Notes: a model not told the origin generated them from the letters alone. DNA of 64,000 nucleotides from Rhodocaloribacter litoris (GCF_011682235.2 NZ_CP076718.1:3272400-3336399), one strand, 5' to 3'. Numbered from the stretch's first letter, positions 36,785-44,855 are shown. A program made the numbers and translations.

Positions 36785-37267
36785 GCATACGGCGGCGGGG
36801 CAGGGCGCACAAAATCCCCGTGCACGATTCACGGGTGGGAGCGTCCGGGATGTGTACGAGACCGGCCGGTTGACATCGACCCGCCGTTCGGCGCTACGGT
36901 CGTACGGAGCCTGCACAAAGGACCGCTGACCTGCGCTATACGGGTTGCGCTTTCTCTGTAAACACAGGATATTGCCCGGGTCAGGTATCTATTGCCCGGT
37001 GCATGTTTTGCAGGGCGCGTTGTGAGACGGGAGCTTTGTCGCGCCTCGCACGGCGAGCTATCGTGACCATGCTGGTGAAGTCGACGTCATTTCGGGCTCG
37101 CCGCGCTGCCAGGTACCTGTATCTCTTCGGCAAAGAGACCGGAATGTTCGCCTCTTTTGCGTGCCGTTGCTTTCCGTAGAAAGATGCGCGGGTGGCACCT
37201 GCACGGGTGGGTGGGAGAGTCCGTCCGCAGTGAGACAGGCCCATCCCGTTGACAAGAGGACAGATCG
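36785..37267 (+). other. 483 bp intergenic region with promoter-like and direct-repeat elements
   Basis: No convincing gene; short minus-strand frames here lack family features. At 36945-36950 TTGCGC and at 36968-36973 GATATT, 17 bases apart, form a sigma-70-like pair reading towards the T9SS gene. TATTGCCCGG occurs at 36970-36979 and again at 36990-36999, exactly 20 bp apart, overlapping and following the -10 element. The leader to ATG 37268 would be nearly 290 bases long. Confidence 0.45.
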
Positions 37268-39622
37268 ATGAGCAACGCTACGGAGCATGCATGTACCGGT
37301 CGTCGATGCCGGATGAACTGGCGGCGGTTGGTTTTACCAGTGATGGGGTGGGTTCTGATGCTGGGCATCGAGGATGCCCTGGCGCAGCGGGGCATGCGGG
37401 TCGAGGAGCGGTCCGAGCCGGAACGTCCCCCCATGGTCGCCTGGATCAACGGATATAGCCCGGACCGTCCCGTCCGGGGCATCTTCTACGACATCCGTCC
37501 GGTGGCCGGGAAGGCGGTGGACCCGGCATGGGAAAACCTGACCCACGAACCCATCAGGCCATTGAAGCTGTTTCACGGCACGGCCGACCGGCAACCGCTG
37601 GCGGTGGCCCCGCCGGTGCCGGCCGGGACCGCGGTTCCGGGGGCCCGGGCTGCGGCCGCGGTCATCTCGTTCGAGACCCAGGACTACGACGACAACATCA
37701 CGACGACGGGCGGTTCGGCCTTCATCCCGCCGGATCCGCATGGTGCCGCCGGCCCCGCCGATGTGGTGGTCGTCAACAACGCCTCCATCGCCTCCTACGA
37801 CAAGACGACGGGCAGCGTCTCGGGGGTGGCCCTGCAGAGCCTGAAGACGTTCTTCGGCTCGGCAACCTTCACGTTCGATCCCAAAGTGGTCTACGATCAC
37901 TTCGATGACCGCTTCGTGCTCGTGACGCTGGAACGGGAGGATACCGAGAGCGGAGCGGCTTCGAACGAATCCCGCATCCTGCTGGCCGCCTCGCCCGTGG
38001 GAACGCCCGCCGGCACGTGGACGGCGGTTTCCATCGACGCCAAGTTGACGATCGGCGCCGACGAGAGCTGGTGCGACTACCCCGGCCTCGCCGCCGACGA
38101 AGAAGCCGTCTACGTTACCTGCAACTACTTCACCTTTGGAAGCTCGCCCACGCACAAGGGCCAGCGCCTCTGGACCGTGGACAAGGCCAAGTTCTACGCC
38201 GGCACCCTCACCGGTTCGGATGTCTTTACGTACGACCCGGCCACGGCCGCCGGTCCGTCGTTTCACGACGTTACGATGATGCCGGCCCGGCTCCACAGCG
38301 ACCCCGATCCGGGCGGCAGCACCGGCACCTGGCTCGTGGGGTACAACGGGCTTACCGGAGGTGGGACGGAGTTTTACCAGGTGATCCGTGTCGACAGCCC
38401 CCTGGGGGGCGGAAGCGCCTCCTTCACCGGCACGTTCGTCTCCCTGGGCGACGTGGATGCCACGGCGACGGGCTTTCCGAATGCTCCCCAGTCCGGTACG
38501 GCCACGCGGATCGAGACGAACGACCGTCGCCTGCTCGACGCCGTCTGGCGGGACGGTGCCCTCTGGGGAGTGACGACCCTGATCCCGACCTCGGGCGCCG
38601 ATGCCGGGCACGAGACGGCCTACTTCGCCCGGATCGATACGGGCACCCTGAGCAAGACCCTCGACGGCTTCGTCGGCGGGGAGCAGCTGGGCACGGAGAC
38701 CTACACCTTTTTTCCCTCCATCGACGTCAACGCCGACTGTGCGGTCATGGGGTTCGCGGCCTCGAACGCCTCGATCTTCGCCGGGGCCTATTACGTGGGG
38801 ATCAACGTCGGCACCGGCGCTACGGGAAGCCCCCTGACGCTGCGGGTCGGCGACGATTACTACATCCGCACCTTCAGCGGCTCGAGTAACCGGTGGGGAG
38901 ATTATACGAGCACCGTGCTCGACTTCGACGATGAAGCCAGCTTCTGGGTCTTCAACCAGTATGCCCAGGTCCGCAGCGGCGTCCCCGACGGCAACGGCCA
39001 CGACGGGCGCTGGGGGCAACGTGCCGCCGAGGACGCCTGCGGAAGCGTGCTGCCCGTGGACCTGGGGGCGTTGCACGCCCTGGCCGCGGGGCAAAGCGTG
39101 ACGCTCACCTGGCGTACCTTCGGTGAGACGAACAACGCCGGGTTTGAGGTCGAGATGCGCCCGGCGACCGATCCCGGTGCAGCATGGCAGGTACGTGGCT
39201 TCGTGCCGGGGGCCGGCACCACACGGGAAACCCGAACCTATACGTACCGCCTGGACGACGTTCCGCCCGGCCCCCAGGTCTTCCGGCTCAAACAGCTCGA
39301 CTTCGACGGAACCTTCTCCTACAGCCCCACGGTCGAGGTGTTCGTCGACCTGCCGGACGGCTTTGCGCTCTCGGAGGCCTCTCCGAATCCGTTCAGGGGG
39401 CAAACCCGCTTTACCCTGATCGTCCGGGCGGCGCAGCACGTGACCGTGCGCGTCTTCGACGTGCTGGGTCGTGAGGTGGCGCGGCTGCATGACGGGCCGC
39501 TGGCGCCGGAGACGCCCCACGTCTTCACCTTCGACGCGACCCGCCTGCCCGGCGGGCTGTATTTCTATCGCGCCGACGGCGAGACCTTCAGCACGGTCAG
39601 GACGGTGGTGCGGGTCCGGTAG
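37268..39622 (+). CDS. T9SS-secreted protein with C-terminal sorting domain
   Basis: A 784-residue protein of unknown function. Hydrophobic signal segment (LVLPVMGWVLMLGIEDALA); ATG 37313 (MNWRRL) would give a more usual signal peptide, but ATG 37268 is kept because a weak purine-rich site precedes it. The body contains 'DPHGAAGPADVVVVNNASIASYD', 'FDPKVVYDHFDDRFVLVTL' and 'SWCDYPGLAADEEAVYVTCNYF' (short pieces), a pattern of bacterial secreted proteins with a beta-propeller-like repeat. About residues 600-690 resemble an FN3-like domain, and the last 85 residues are a type A sorting domain (SEASPNPFRGQTRFTLIV, VRVFDVLGREVARL, GGLYFYRADG). Single-gene transcript. Confidence 0.82.
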   Translation: MSNATEHACTGRRCRMNWRRLVLPVMGWVLMLGIEDALAQRGMRVEERSEPERPPMVAWINGYSPDRPVRGIFYDIRPVAGKAVDPAWENLTHEPIRPLKLFHGTADRQPLAVAPPVPAGTAVPGARAAAAVISFETQDYDDNITTTGGSAFIPPDPHGAAGPADVVVVNNASIASYDKTTGSVSGVALQSLKTFFGSATFTFDPKVVYDHFDDRFVLVTLEREDTESGAASNESRILLAASPVGTPAGTWTAVSIDAKLTIGADESWCDYPGLAADEEAVYVTCNYFTFGSSPTHKGQRLWTVDKAKFYAGTLTGSDVFTYDPATAAGPSFHDVTMMPARLHSDPDPGGSTGTWLVGYNGLTGGGTEFYQVIRVDSPLGGGSASFTGTFVSLGDVDATATGFPNAPQSGTATRIETNDRRLLDAVWRDGALWGVTTLIPTSGADAGHETAYFARIDTGTLSKTLDGFVGGEQLGTETYTFFPSIDVNADCAVMGFAASNASIFAGAYYVGINVGTGATGSPLTLRVGDDYYIRTFSGSSNRWGDYTSTVLDFDDEASFWVFNQYAQVRSGVPDGNGHDGRWGQRAAEDACGSVLPVDLGALHALAAGQSVTLTWRTFGETNNAGFEVEMRPATDPGAAWQVRGFVPGAGTTRETRTYTYRLDDVPPGPQVFRLKQLDFDGTFSYSPTVEVFVDLPDGFALSEASPNPFRGQTRFTLIVRAAQHVTVRVFDVLGREVARLHDGPLAPETPHVFTFDATRLPGGLYFYRADGETFSTVRTVVRVR

Positions 39623-39643
39623 GACTTTTTCCGGGAAGAAGTC
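39623..39643. terminator. Hairpin between convergent genes, likely bidirectional terminator
   Basis: GACTTTTTC (39623-39631) pairs with GAAGAAGTC (39635-39643) with one G-U and a three-base loop, exactly filling the gap between two tail-to-tail genes. The A/T-rich arms would supply T-runs in either direction. Confidence 0.45.
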
Positions 39644-40130
39644 AATCGAAGAGGTAGCGGGCGCCGAGGCCGCCGCCGAGGTCGCCGTCCGTGGCGGGCA
39701 GGAGGCTCAGGCGCGGGGTGAGTTGCACGAAGAGCTCGAACCGCTCGATGAAGAGTCCGAGCCCCACCTGGCCGCTGAGACCGACGACGACCTCGTCGTC
39801 CCGGAACCGGGGCCGGTCCAGGATGCCGATGAAGGCGCCGGGGCCGAAGAAGACGTGGAACTCCCGTTCCCGCCCGAGCGGGCGCGCGTTGAGCAGGTGG
39901 ACGTTGAGGAAGAAGAAGTCGTCCAGATCCCACGCGGCGAGAAAGTCGTAGGAAACGCTCCGGGAGCGATAGAGCTTGAGTGTGATGCCGCTGGGCTCGC
40001 CGATCTGGCCGCCCAGCCCGAAGGAGCCGGGGGCCGGCTGGGCGTGGGTGGCCGGGGTGCCGAGGAGGAGACAGAGGACCGGCAGGACCGGAAGGAGCCG
40101 TCGAGGGGAGCAGGACATAGGCACGTGCAT
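39642..40130 (-). CDS. Small outer-membrane beta-barrel protein
   Basis: About 162 residues from ATG 40130 (ATG 40118 also possible). Signal peptide (RRLLPVLPVLCLLLGTPATHA before QPAPG), then alternating beta strands: 'FGLGGQIGEPSGITLKLY', 'VSYDFLAAWDLDDFFFLNVHLL', 'FHVFFGPGAFIGIL', 'VVVGLSGQVGLGLFIERFELFVQLTPRLSLLP' in short pieces, ending in 'GLGARYLFD' with a terminal barrel strand. It resembles small DUF3996-type barrels. Function unknown. The long frame extending to 40643 is rejected because it has no signal peptide at its start. Confidence 0.72.
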   Translation of the reverse strand: MHVPMSCSPRRLLPVLPVLCLLLGTPATHAQPAPGSFGLGGQIGEPSGITLKLYRSRSVSYDFLAAWDLDDFFFLNVHLLNARPLGREREFHVFFGPGAFIGILDRPRFRDDEVVVGLSGQVGLGLFIERFELFVQLTPRLSLLPATDGDLGGGLGARYLFD

Positions 40131-40189
40131 CGGGTTAAATTCGAAGGAAAGGGGCGGCACACGACGCCCGGGATCGGTCCCGGGTCGCG

Positions 40190-40573
40190 CTACGGGGTGT
40201 TCACGCTGAGCCACGCCATGGCGTCCTCGTAGCTGGCGAACGATCGTATGTTCAACCCGCGGTTCTGGGCGCACGTCGAGAGAAAGGCGACATGGTCGAA
40301 GAACCTGCCAGCCGGCACGAGCACGGCCACCTGCCGGCGGGTGGGCAGGGCCGGGTTGGGCCAGGCCATGTGCACGGCCAGTTCGTAGGCGTCCATGACC
40401 GACAGGGCACAGTTCATCTCCCGCAGGTCCAGCAGGATCTTGAAGCGCCGGTCGTAGTCCGGCGAGCCGGTAAGCCGTTGCAGGAGCTGCTTCGAACGCG
40501 GAAGGTCCAGCGTTCCCCGGGACGTCAGCACGATCAGTTCCTGGGCTGGATAGATGAAGATCTGCGTTTCCAT
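40190..40573 (-). CDS. STAS/SpoIIAA-like domain protein
   Basis: A 127-residue cytosolic protein starting 'METQIFIYPAQELIVLTSRGTLDLP' (short pieces: IFIYPAQELIVL, GTLDLPRSK), followed by 'FKILLDLREMNCALSVMDAYELAV' and 'VAVLVPAGRFFDHVAFLSTCAQ', the alternating beta/alpha pattern of SpoIIAA-like proteins, with a final 'SYEDAMAWL' helix typical of that family. Such domains act in signalling or lipid binding; the role here is unknown. ATG 40573 is chosen over a longer unconserved frame to 40711. It is 59 bp upstream of the barrel gene and probably co-transcribed. Confidence 0.65.
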   Translation of the reverse strand: METQIFIYPAQELIVLTSRGTLDLPRSKQLLQRLTGSPDYDRRFKILLDLREMNCALSVMDAYELAVHMAWPNPALPTRRQVAVLVPAGRFFDHVAFLSTCAQNRGLNIRSFASYEDAMAWLSVNTP

Positions 40574-40610
40574 CGAGGCCTGTTCCCGACAGGCATGGTA
40601 CCGGTTGGGG

Positions 40611-40638
40611 GAAGCCCGGCCCTTCAGACCGGGCGTAC
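40611..40638 (+). repeat. Possible remnant right end of another IS200/IS605-type element
   Basis: GGGGGAAGCCCGG, a loop containing CCCTTCAGA and CCGGGC form a six-bp stem (614-619 with 629-634 of this block, that is 40614-40619 and 40629-40634). GAAGCCC-hairpins with a CTTCAG loop are typical of the right ends / guide-RNA ends of TnpB elements. No tnpB frame lies upstream on this strand, so if real it is a solitary remnant, 38 bp from the STAS gene start. Confidence 0.3.
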
Positions 40639-40787
40639 GGCACGAAAAGCTCTGGAGAGAGGAAGCCGGCCGGGGTGTCGCGGGGCCGGCAATCCCGGTG
40701 CGCCAGATCACATCGAAGTCCGATCCGGTTCGGCGGTTCCCGGGGTTGTTGAATGAAAAGAAAAGACGATTGAATCGGGACAGGGTC

Positions 40788-40930
40788 TTGACACTCCCAC
40801 GGCTCTGGGCACGTGAGATTCTTGCTTCATCGACAGTCGCCTTCGCTAACCGAGGCTAGCGCCGGTCTTACACCGTCTCCACAAGCTTTGCCGAACGAAA
40901 GGACGCGTAACGCGTCCGGTTCGGCTACGG
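40788..40930 (-). ncRNA. Putative omega RNA (reRNA) of TnpB
   Basis: In TnpB elements a guide RNA scaffold comes from the end of tnpB and the right end, and the guide is the flanking DNA. Here the tnpB stop (40827-40829) is followed by the hairpin 40794-40817 and TGTCAA, so the scaffold would end at 40788 and the guide would be copied from about 40768-40787 (minus strand). The 5' limit is not visible; 40930 is an estimate. Confidence 0.45.
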
Positions 40931-42047
40931 TCTGCCCGACCGCCAGAACGTTCTGTGCCGCGTTTATATCGCGGTCATGTTCCTCCCCGCAGCGAGGGCA
41001 CACCCATTTCCTCACATCGAGAGGGAGGGTTTCCATTGTGTAGTTACAACCCGAGCAGGTCTTGGAAGAGGGATACCACCGGTCGATTCGCACCAGCTGC
41101 TTGCAGTACAACGCCGCCTTGTACTCCAGCATCCCGACGAACGCGCTCCAACCGGCATCGCTGATGGCCCGGGCAAGGCTGTGGTTCTTGACCATGCCCC
41201 GGACGCAGAGCGATTCGGTGTAGATGGTGTCGTACCGGCGCACGAGCCGCGTCGAAAGCTGGTGCAGGAAATCCTGCCGCTGGTTCCTGACCTTCGCGTG
41301 CAGCTTCGCCACCTTCCGGCGCTGCTTGTGCCAGTTGGCGGATCCCTTCTGTTTGCGAGCGAGCCTTTTCTGCTCCAGAGCAAGACGATCCTGTGCACGC
41401 TTGAGGTGCTTTGGCCGTGTTACACGGCCCTTATTCCCGCTACGCCAGCCATCCGACGTGACGACCACATCCTTCAAGCCGAGGTCGATACCAACGCTGC
41501 GTTTGGTTCTCGGCAGCGGCTGATAATCCACCTCAACGACGAAGCTGATGTAGTACGTCCCGTCGGGCTCCTGAACCACCGTCAAGCTCGAAGGATCGCT
41601 CGGGAGCGGGCGGCTCCACCGAATCTTGAGCGGGGTACTCATCCTGGCGAGCTTCACGACGGGCTGCCCCGGCACTCCGCTGTCTCTGAGCGAGAAGCCG
41701 CGCCGGGTGTACGTGGCGCTCTGCCGGTGCTTCTTTGCCTTGAAGCGAGGAAACCGGGCGGTGCCCCGGAAGAACGCCGTGTAGGCTTTATCGAGATGTC
41801 GAAGGACCTGCTGAAGCGGAACGCTGGAGACTTCGCGAAGCCACGCATGATCGGGTTGCCGTTTTAGCTGTGTCAGCCGGCGATCCGTCTCAGCGTAGCC
41901 GATCTTCTCGCCTCGCTCGCGGAACGCATCGCGCTTCATTGCCAGCGCCCAGTTGTAGACGTACCGAACGCACCCGAACTGCCGGGCGAGCATCTGCCGC
42001 TGCTCGGCGTTGGGATGGAAGCGGTATCGGTAACGTAGGGTGGGCAT
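40827..42047 (-). CDS. tnpB: RNA-guided endonuclease TnpB (OrfB transposase family)
   Basis: A 406-residue TnpB that appears intact. N-terminal OrfB helix-turn-helix region (YRYRFHPNAEQRQMLARQFG, RYVYNWAL), RuvC-like nuclease with Asp188 in 'SVGIDLGLKD', Glu278 in 'YTESLCVRGM' and Asp360 in 'HDRDINAAQN', and a zinc finger with Cys331, Cys334 (CSGC), Cys350 and Cys353 (CPRC). All catalytic and zinc residues are present, so it should be an active RNA-guided nuclease that recognises the TTGAT-like motif next to the target. Start ATG 42047 is followed by the usual 'RYRYRF'. There is no tnpA beside it. Confidence 0.93.
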   Translation of the reverse strand: MPTLRYRYRFHPNAEQRQMLARQFGCVRYVYNWALAMKRDAFRERGEKIGYAETDRRLTQLKRQPDHAWLREVSSVPLQQVLRHLDKAYTAFFRGTARFPRFKAKKHRQSATYTRRGFSLRDSGVPGQPVVKLARMSTPLKIRWSRPLPSDPSSLTVVQEPDGTYYISFVVEVDYQPLPRTKRSVGIDLGLKDVVVTSDGWRSGNKGRVTRPKHLKRAQDRLALEQKRLARKQKGSANWHKQRRKVAKLHAKVRNQRQDFLHQLSTRLVRRYDTIYTESLCVRGMVKNHSLARAISDAGWSAFVGMLEYKAALYCKQLVRIDRWYPSSKTCSGCNYTMETLPLDVRKWVCPRCGEEHDRDINAAQNVLAVGQTVAEPDALRVLSFGKACGDGVRPALASVSEGDCR

Positions 42048-42278
42048 GTGGGCGTTGAATCTTTACGAGACATTCAGTGTCGTTGCGAAAGTTCCTGCTC
42101 TCAGACAGGAAGTTGTGCTTTGAGTTGAGGCGCATTCCTCCCACGTTGGGCCGCGTTACGCGGCCTTTAAAGCACGTGGGCTTCCTGCGCTCGCGGGTAT
42201 CAACTCTTTATCGTGAAAAAGTGACGGTTCCGTTCCGGCCGGACGGGTCGCATCGGGACGGGGCGGCGGCACGCCTGC

Positions 42279-42306
42279 TCCCGGCAGGAGGGGCCGGGGA
42301 TTTTTT
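42279..42306 (+). terminator. Rho-independent terminator upstream of the KAP gene
   Basis: CCCGGC (42280-42285) pairs with GCCGGG (42293-42298), followed by GA and six T (42301-42306). It reads on the + strand, 40 bp before the KAP NTPase frame, with only the antisense IS element upstream. It may be the tail of a gene now lost to the insertion, or insulate the KAP gene. Confidence 0.5.
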
Positions 42307-42348
42307 GCGGCGGCACTTTGGATTGGAATCGTTCGGCCGATACCTGCG

Positions 42349-44568
42349 ATGTTCCATTCCATGAGGGAACGATCGGACGGACCCGTCACATGCGCGCCCG
42401 GTCGCCAGAGCATGATGCAAGAAGTCAACCCGGAATATTCCACGCCGACGTTTGCCGCCGATGCGCCGATCGACGATCCGGCGCTGGATCGTTTTGAACG
42501 CTGGCCGTTTGCCGAACGTGTGGCCAAGATTCTTGCTTCGCGGCAGGATCCGAGCAGCCTGGTCCTCGGGCTCTATGGCGCCTGGGGCGAAGGGAAGACC
42601 ACCGTGCTGCGCTTCATCGACCGGGCTCTCAAGGACTACCCGCACGTCGTCTGCGTCTGGTTCAACCCGTGGCGTTTTCGGGACGAGGGGCACCTCATCC
42701 GGAGCTTCTTCAATGCCCTGGCCGACGCCGTGGACGCCTCCCTGGGACCGCGTCACGAGAAGGTGGGTCCCCGGCTGCAGGACTATGCGGCGATGCTGGT
42801 GCCGCAGGCGCAGGGGACCGGCCTGATGAACGGCTCCGGCGACGGCGGGCGTACCTACCGGGAAGCCAACGTGGCCGTCGAGCTGAAGAAGGTGCGGGCC
42901 TGGATCGGCGACCTGCTGCAGGCCCTCGGCCGCCGCGTCGTCGTCTTCGTCGACGACATGGACCGGCTGGACCGCGAAACCGTGCAGGCCGTCTTCCGGC
43001 TGGTCAAACTCTCAGCCGACTTCGACAACACCATCTACGTCCTCTCTTTCGATCCCAAGGTCGTGGCGACGTCCCTGCAGGCCTCGGGCTATGGCCGGAC
43101 CGGCTACGACTTCCTCGAAAAGATCATCTCCGTACCGCTTCAGCTTCCGCCGGCCAGTCCCTCCTCGCTCCTCGACCTGGCCTACGACGGCGTCAACGAG
43201 GCGGTGCGCGTGGCCGAGATCGACCTGACCCAGCGGCAGGTCGACGAGTTCGTCCATCGTTTTCGTTATGGCTTCGAGCCCCGGCTTCAGACGCCGCGCA
43301 TCGTGAACCAGTATGCCAACGCCCTGCTTTTCGCCCTGCCCATTCTGAAGGGCGAGGTGCATCCGGTCGATCAGATGCTCGTCGAGGGGTTGCGTATCTT
43401 CTACCCGGGACTCTACGAGCACATCAAGGAAAACCCGGATCTGTACCTCGGGCGCAGCGGAAGCCGGGACAAGGCCCAGCTACGCCAGGAGGCAGCCGAG
43501 CGCGAGCGCCCGCTCGAACGCCTCAACCGCCGCGAGCGGGAAGCCGCCCGCCGGCTGATCGCAGCTCTTTTTCCCCAGACGACGGGGGCCCGGCAGGATC
43601 AGACCCGGTGGGATCGGGAGCAGCGTGTTGCCTCGGAACGCTACTTCGAGCGGTACTTCCAGTATGCGATCTCCTCGCACGACCTGCCCGACCGGGAACT
43701 GAGTGCCTTTCTGGAACAGGCCGGGGACTGGTCGAGCGAGGAGGTGCACGCGCAGGTGCTGGCCCTGCTCGAGAAGGTGGATCCGAAGACCGTTGTGCGC
43801 AAGGTGGGCCTGCGGGTGGACGAGGTGCATCCGAAGGCGGCCTTCAAGCTGGCCCGGGTCCTGGCCAGGCTGGGGACCCGTTTCCCCGACACGCGCGAGG
43901 GCATGGTGGGTCCGTCCCTTTCCGCCGAGGCGGCCTATCTGGTAGCACAGTTGCTGGCCACCCTGCCCGAAGCCCAGCGTTTCGAGGGGGCCGCCGCCGT
44001 GCTCGGCGAGGCCGAACCGCTCTGGTTCGCGCTGCTGTGCATGTCCCGCCTGGTCGGCGACGAGGTCCGGGACGATGACGCCTGGCTGGGCGATGAGCAG
44101 GCGATGGAGCTGGTCAGAATGCTGGGCACGCGGATCCGTGAACGGGCCGCGCAGGGGCCGCTCCACCTCGACGAGCCGGAGCATGCCGTGGCGCTCTATA
44201 CCACCTGGGCCGCCGGGTGCGGAGAGGCGGAGACGCAGGCCTACCTGGCCCGACGCTTCGCCGAGGAACCCACCGAGGCCCTGGCTCTCCTGAAGGCCAG
44301 CCTCCCGAAGATATGGCACCACGGCGGCAACGCCCGGCCCGGCAACTTCGAACGGGCCGAGTACGAGACCCTCGCCTGCTTCGTGGAGCCGGAGACCGTC
44401 TATGCCGCACTCGATCGGTGTTGTGCCGGCAGCCTCGACACGGTCCGGCGCAGCCACCTGAACGACCCCGACCTGTCTCTGGAAGAACGGGTGATGTACC
44501 AGTTCGCGCTGCTTCATCACCAGCACCGCCCGCGGCAGGACGACGCCCCGGCCGGCGCAGCCGCCTGA
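42349..44568 (+). CDS. KAP family P-loop NTPase
   Basis: A 739-residue protein whose first half is a KAP NTPase: 'FAERVAKILASRQDP', Walker A 'YGAWGEGKTTVLRFI' (from Gly77), 'VWFNPWRFRDEGHLI' (the family's FNPW motif) and Walker B 'VVVFVDDMDRLDRETV' (about 196-208), then 'TIYVLSFDPKVVA'. KAP proteins often have two membrane segments between Walker A and B; none is seen here, so this one looks soluble. The C-terminal half (about 400-739) is helical, Leu/Glu-rich and unrecognised. Some KAP proteins act in phage exclusion (PifA), others at membranes. It stands alone next to an IS element. Start uncertain: ATG 42349, 42361, 42412 and 42415 are all in frame. Confidence 0.85.
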   Translation: MFHSMRERSDGPVTCAPGRQSMMQEVNPEYSTPTFAADAPIDDPALDRFERWPFAERVAKILASRQDPSSLVLGLYGAWGEGKTTVLRFIDRALKDYPHVVCVWFNPWRFRDEGHLIRSFFNALADAVDASLGPRHEKVGPRLQDYAAMLVPQAQGTGLMNGSGDGGRTYREANVAVELKKVRAWIGDLLQALGRRVVVFVDDMDRLDRETVQAVFRLVKLSADFDNTIYVLSFDPKVVATSLQASGYGRTGYDFLEKIISVPLQLPPASPSSLLDLAYDGVNEAVRVAEIDLTQRQVDEFVHRFRYGFEPRLQTPRIVNQYANALLFALPILKGEVHPVDQMLVEGLRIFYPGLYEHIKENPDLYLGRSGSRDKAQLRQEAAERERPLERLNRREREAARRLIAALFPQTTGARQDQTRWDREQRVASERYFERYFQYAISSHDLPDRELSAFLEQAGDWSSEEVHAQVLALLEKVDPKTVVRKVGLRVDEVHPKAAFKLARVLARLGTRFPDTREGMVGPSLSAEAAYLVAQLLATLPEAQRFEGAAAVLGEAEPLWFALLCMSRLVGDEVRDDDAWLGDEQAMELVRMLGTRIRERAAQGPLHLDEPEHAVALYTTWAAGCGEAETQAYLARRFAEEPTEALALLKASLPKIWHHGGNARPGNFERAEYETLACFVEPETVYAALDRCCAGSLDTVRRSHLNDPDLSLEERVMYQFALLHHQHRPRQDDAPAGAAA

Positions 44569-44681
44569 CACGGGTTTCGTGGGTGCGCGTCCGCCGGGCC
44601 GGCCGTGCGGTGGTGGGGGCGCAAAGGCTGCGATACCGCGGCCGAAACGGCCCGGGCATGCGTGCCGTTCGTTCAGGAGCC

Positions 44682-44786
44682 TCAGGCGTTGAACACGAAG
44701 GCCAGAGCCAGCAGGAACAGCGACCAGCCGATGGCAAAGGCGGAAGCAAGGGTCGCGTGGCGCGACCCGTTCGAGGTCACTTTCAT
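44682..44786 (-). CDS. Putative 34-residue single-pass membrane protein
   Basis: A short frame reads 'MKVTSNGSRHATLASAFAIG' then 'WSLFLLALAFVFNA' and stops. It has a basic, polar N-terminus and one hydrophobic helix of about 20 residues ending in Asn-Ala. Upstream on the same strand is a promoter-like pair, TTG (complement of 44853-44855), 20 bases, TAGGTTGG (complement of 44825-44832), giving a leader of about 35 bases. No clear Shine-Dalgarno. It lies downstream of pilB in the same orientation but with its own candidate promoter. I do not recognise it; it could be a chance frame. Confidence 0.4.
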   Translation of the reverse strand: MKVTSNGSRHATLASAFAIGWSLFLLALAFVFNA

Positions 44787-44824
44787 GGTGGAAGCCGGTG
44801 GGGAATCGCGTCAGGGAGACGGCG

Positions 44825-44855
44825 CCAACCTAGTCTGTCATCTTCGGGATAACAA
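44825..44855 (-). promoter_or_regulatory. Candidate promoter for the 34-residue microprotein
   Basis: On the minus strand: TTG, 20 bases, TAGGTTGG, one base off the TAnnTTTG consensus. It is in an AT-richer gap after pilB and points at the short membrane frame. Confidence 0.35.

Larger units (their letters stand above)
40788..42198 (-). mobile_element. IS200/IS605-family element carrying only tnpB
   Basis: The element reads on the minus strand. The left end is defined by TTGAT (minus strand, 42199-42203) immediately outside, followed inside by a nested palindrome: 42140-42146 with 42174-42180 (CCCACGT arms) enclosing 42149-42155 with 42159-42165 (GGCCGCG arms). The right end has an imperfect hairpin at 40794-40817 followed by TGTCAA (minus strand, 40788-40793). 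No target-site duplication is expected for this family. No tnpA is present, so it can only move with a transposase supplied elsewhere. Boundaries are inferred from known ends of the family. Confidence 0.75.

Noticed and set aside
36981-37288. Minus-strand frames in the gap before the T9SS gene
   Set aside because: Overlapping frames of 76-131 residues with Arg/His-rich composition, no start signal and no family feature.
38902-39222. Antisense frame inside the T9SS gene at 37268-39622
   Set aside because: Low-complexity shadow frame; the sense gene has a signal peptide and sorting domain.
40667-40690. GCCGGCC/GGCCGGC hairpin near the IS
   Set aside because: The arms are self-palindromic and such hairpins are common at this GC content; no T-run or conserved context makes it a terminator.
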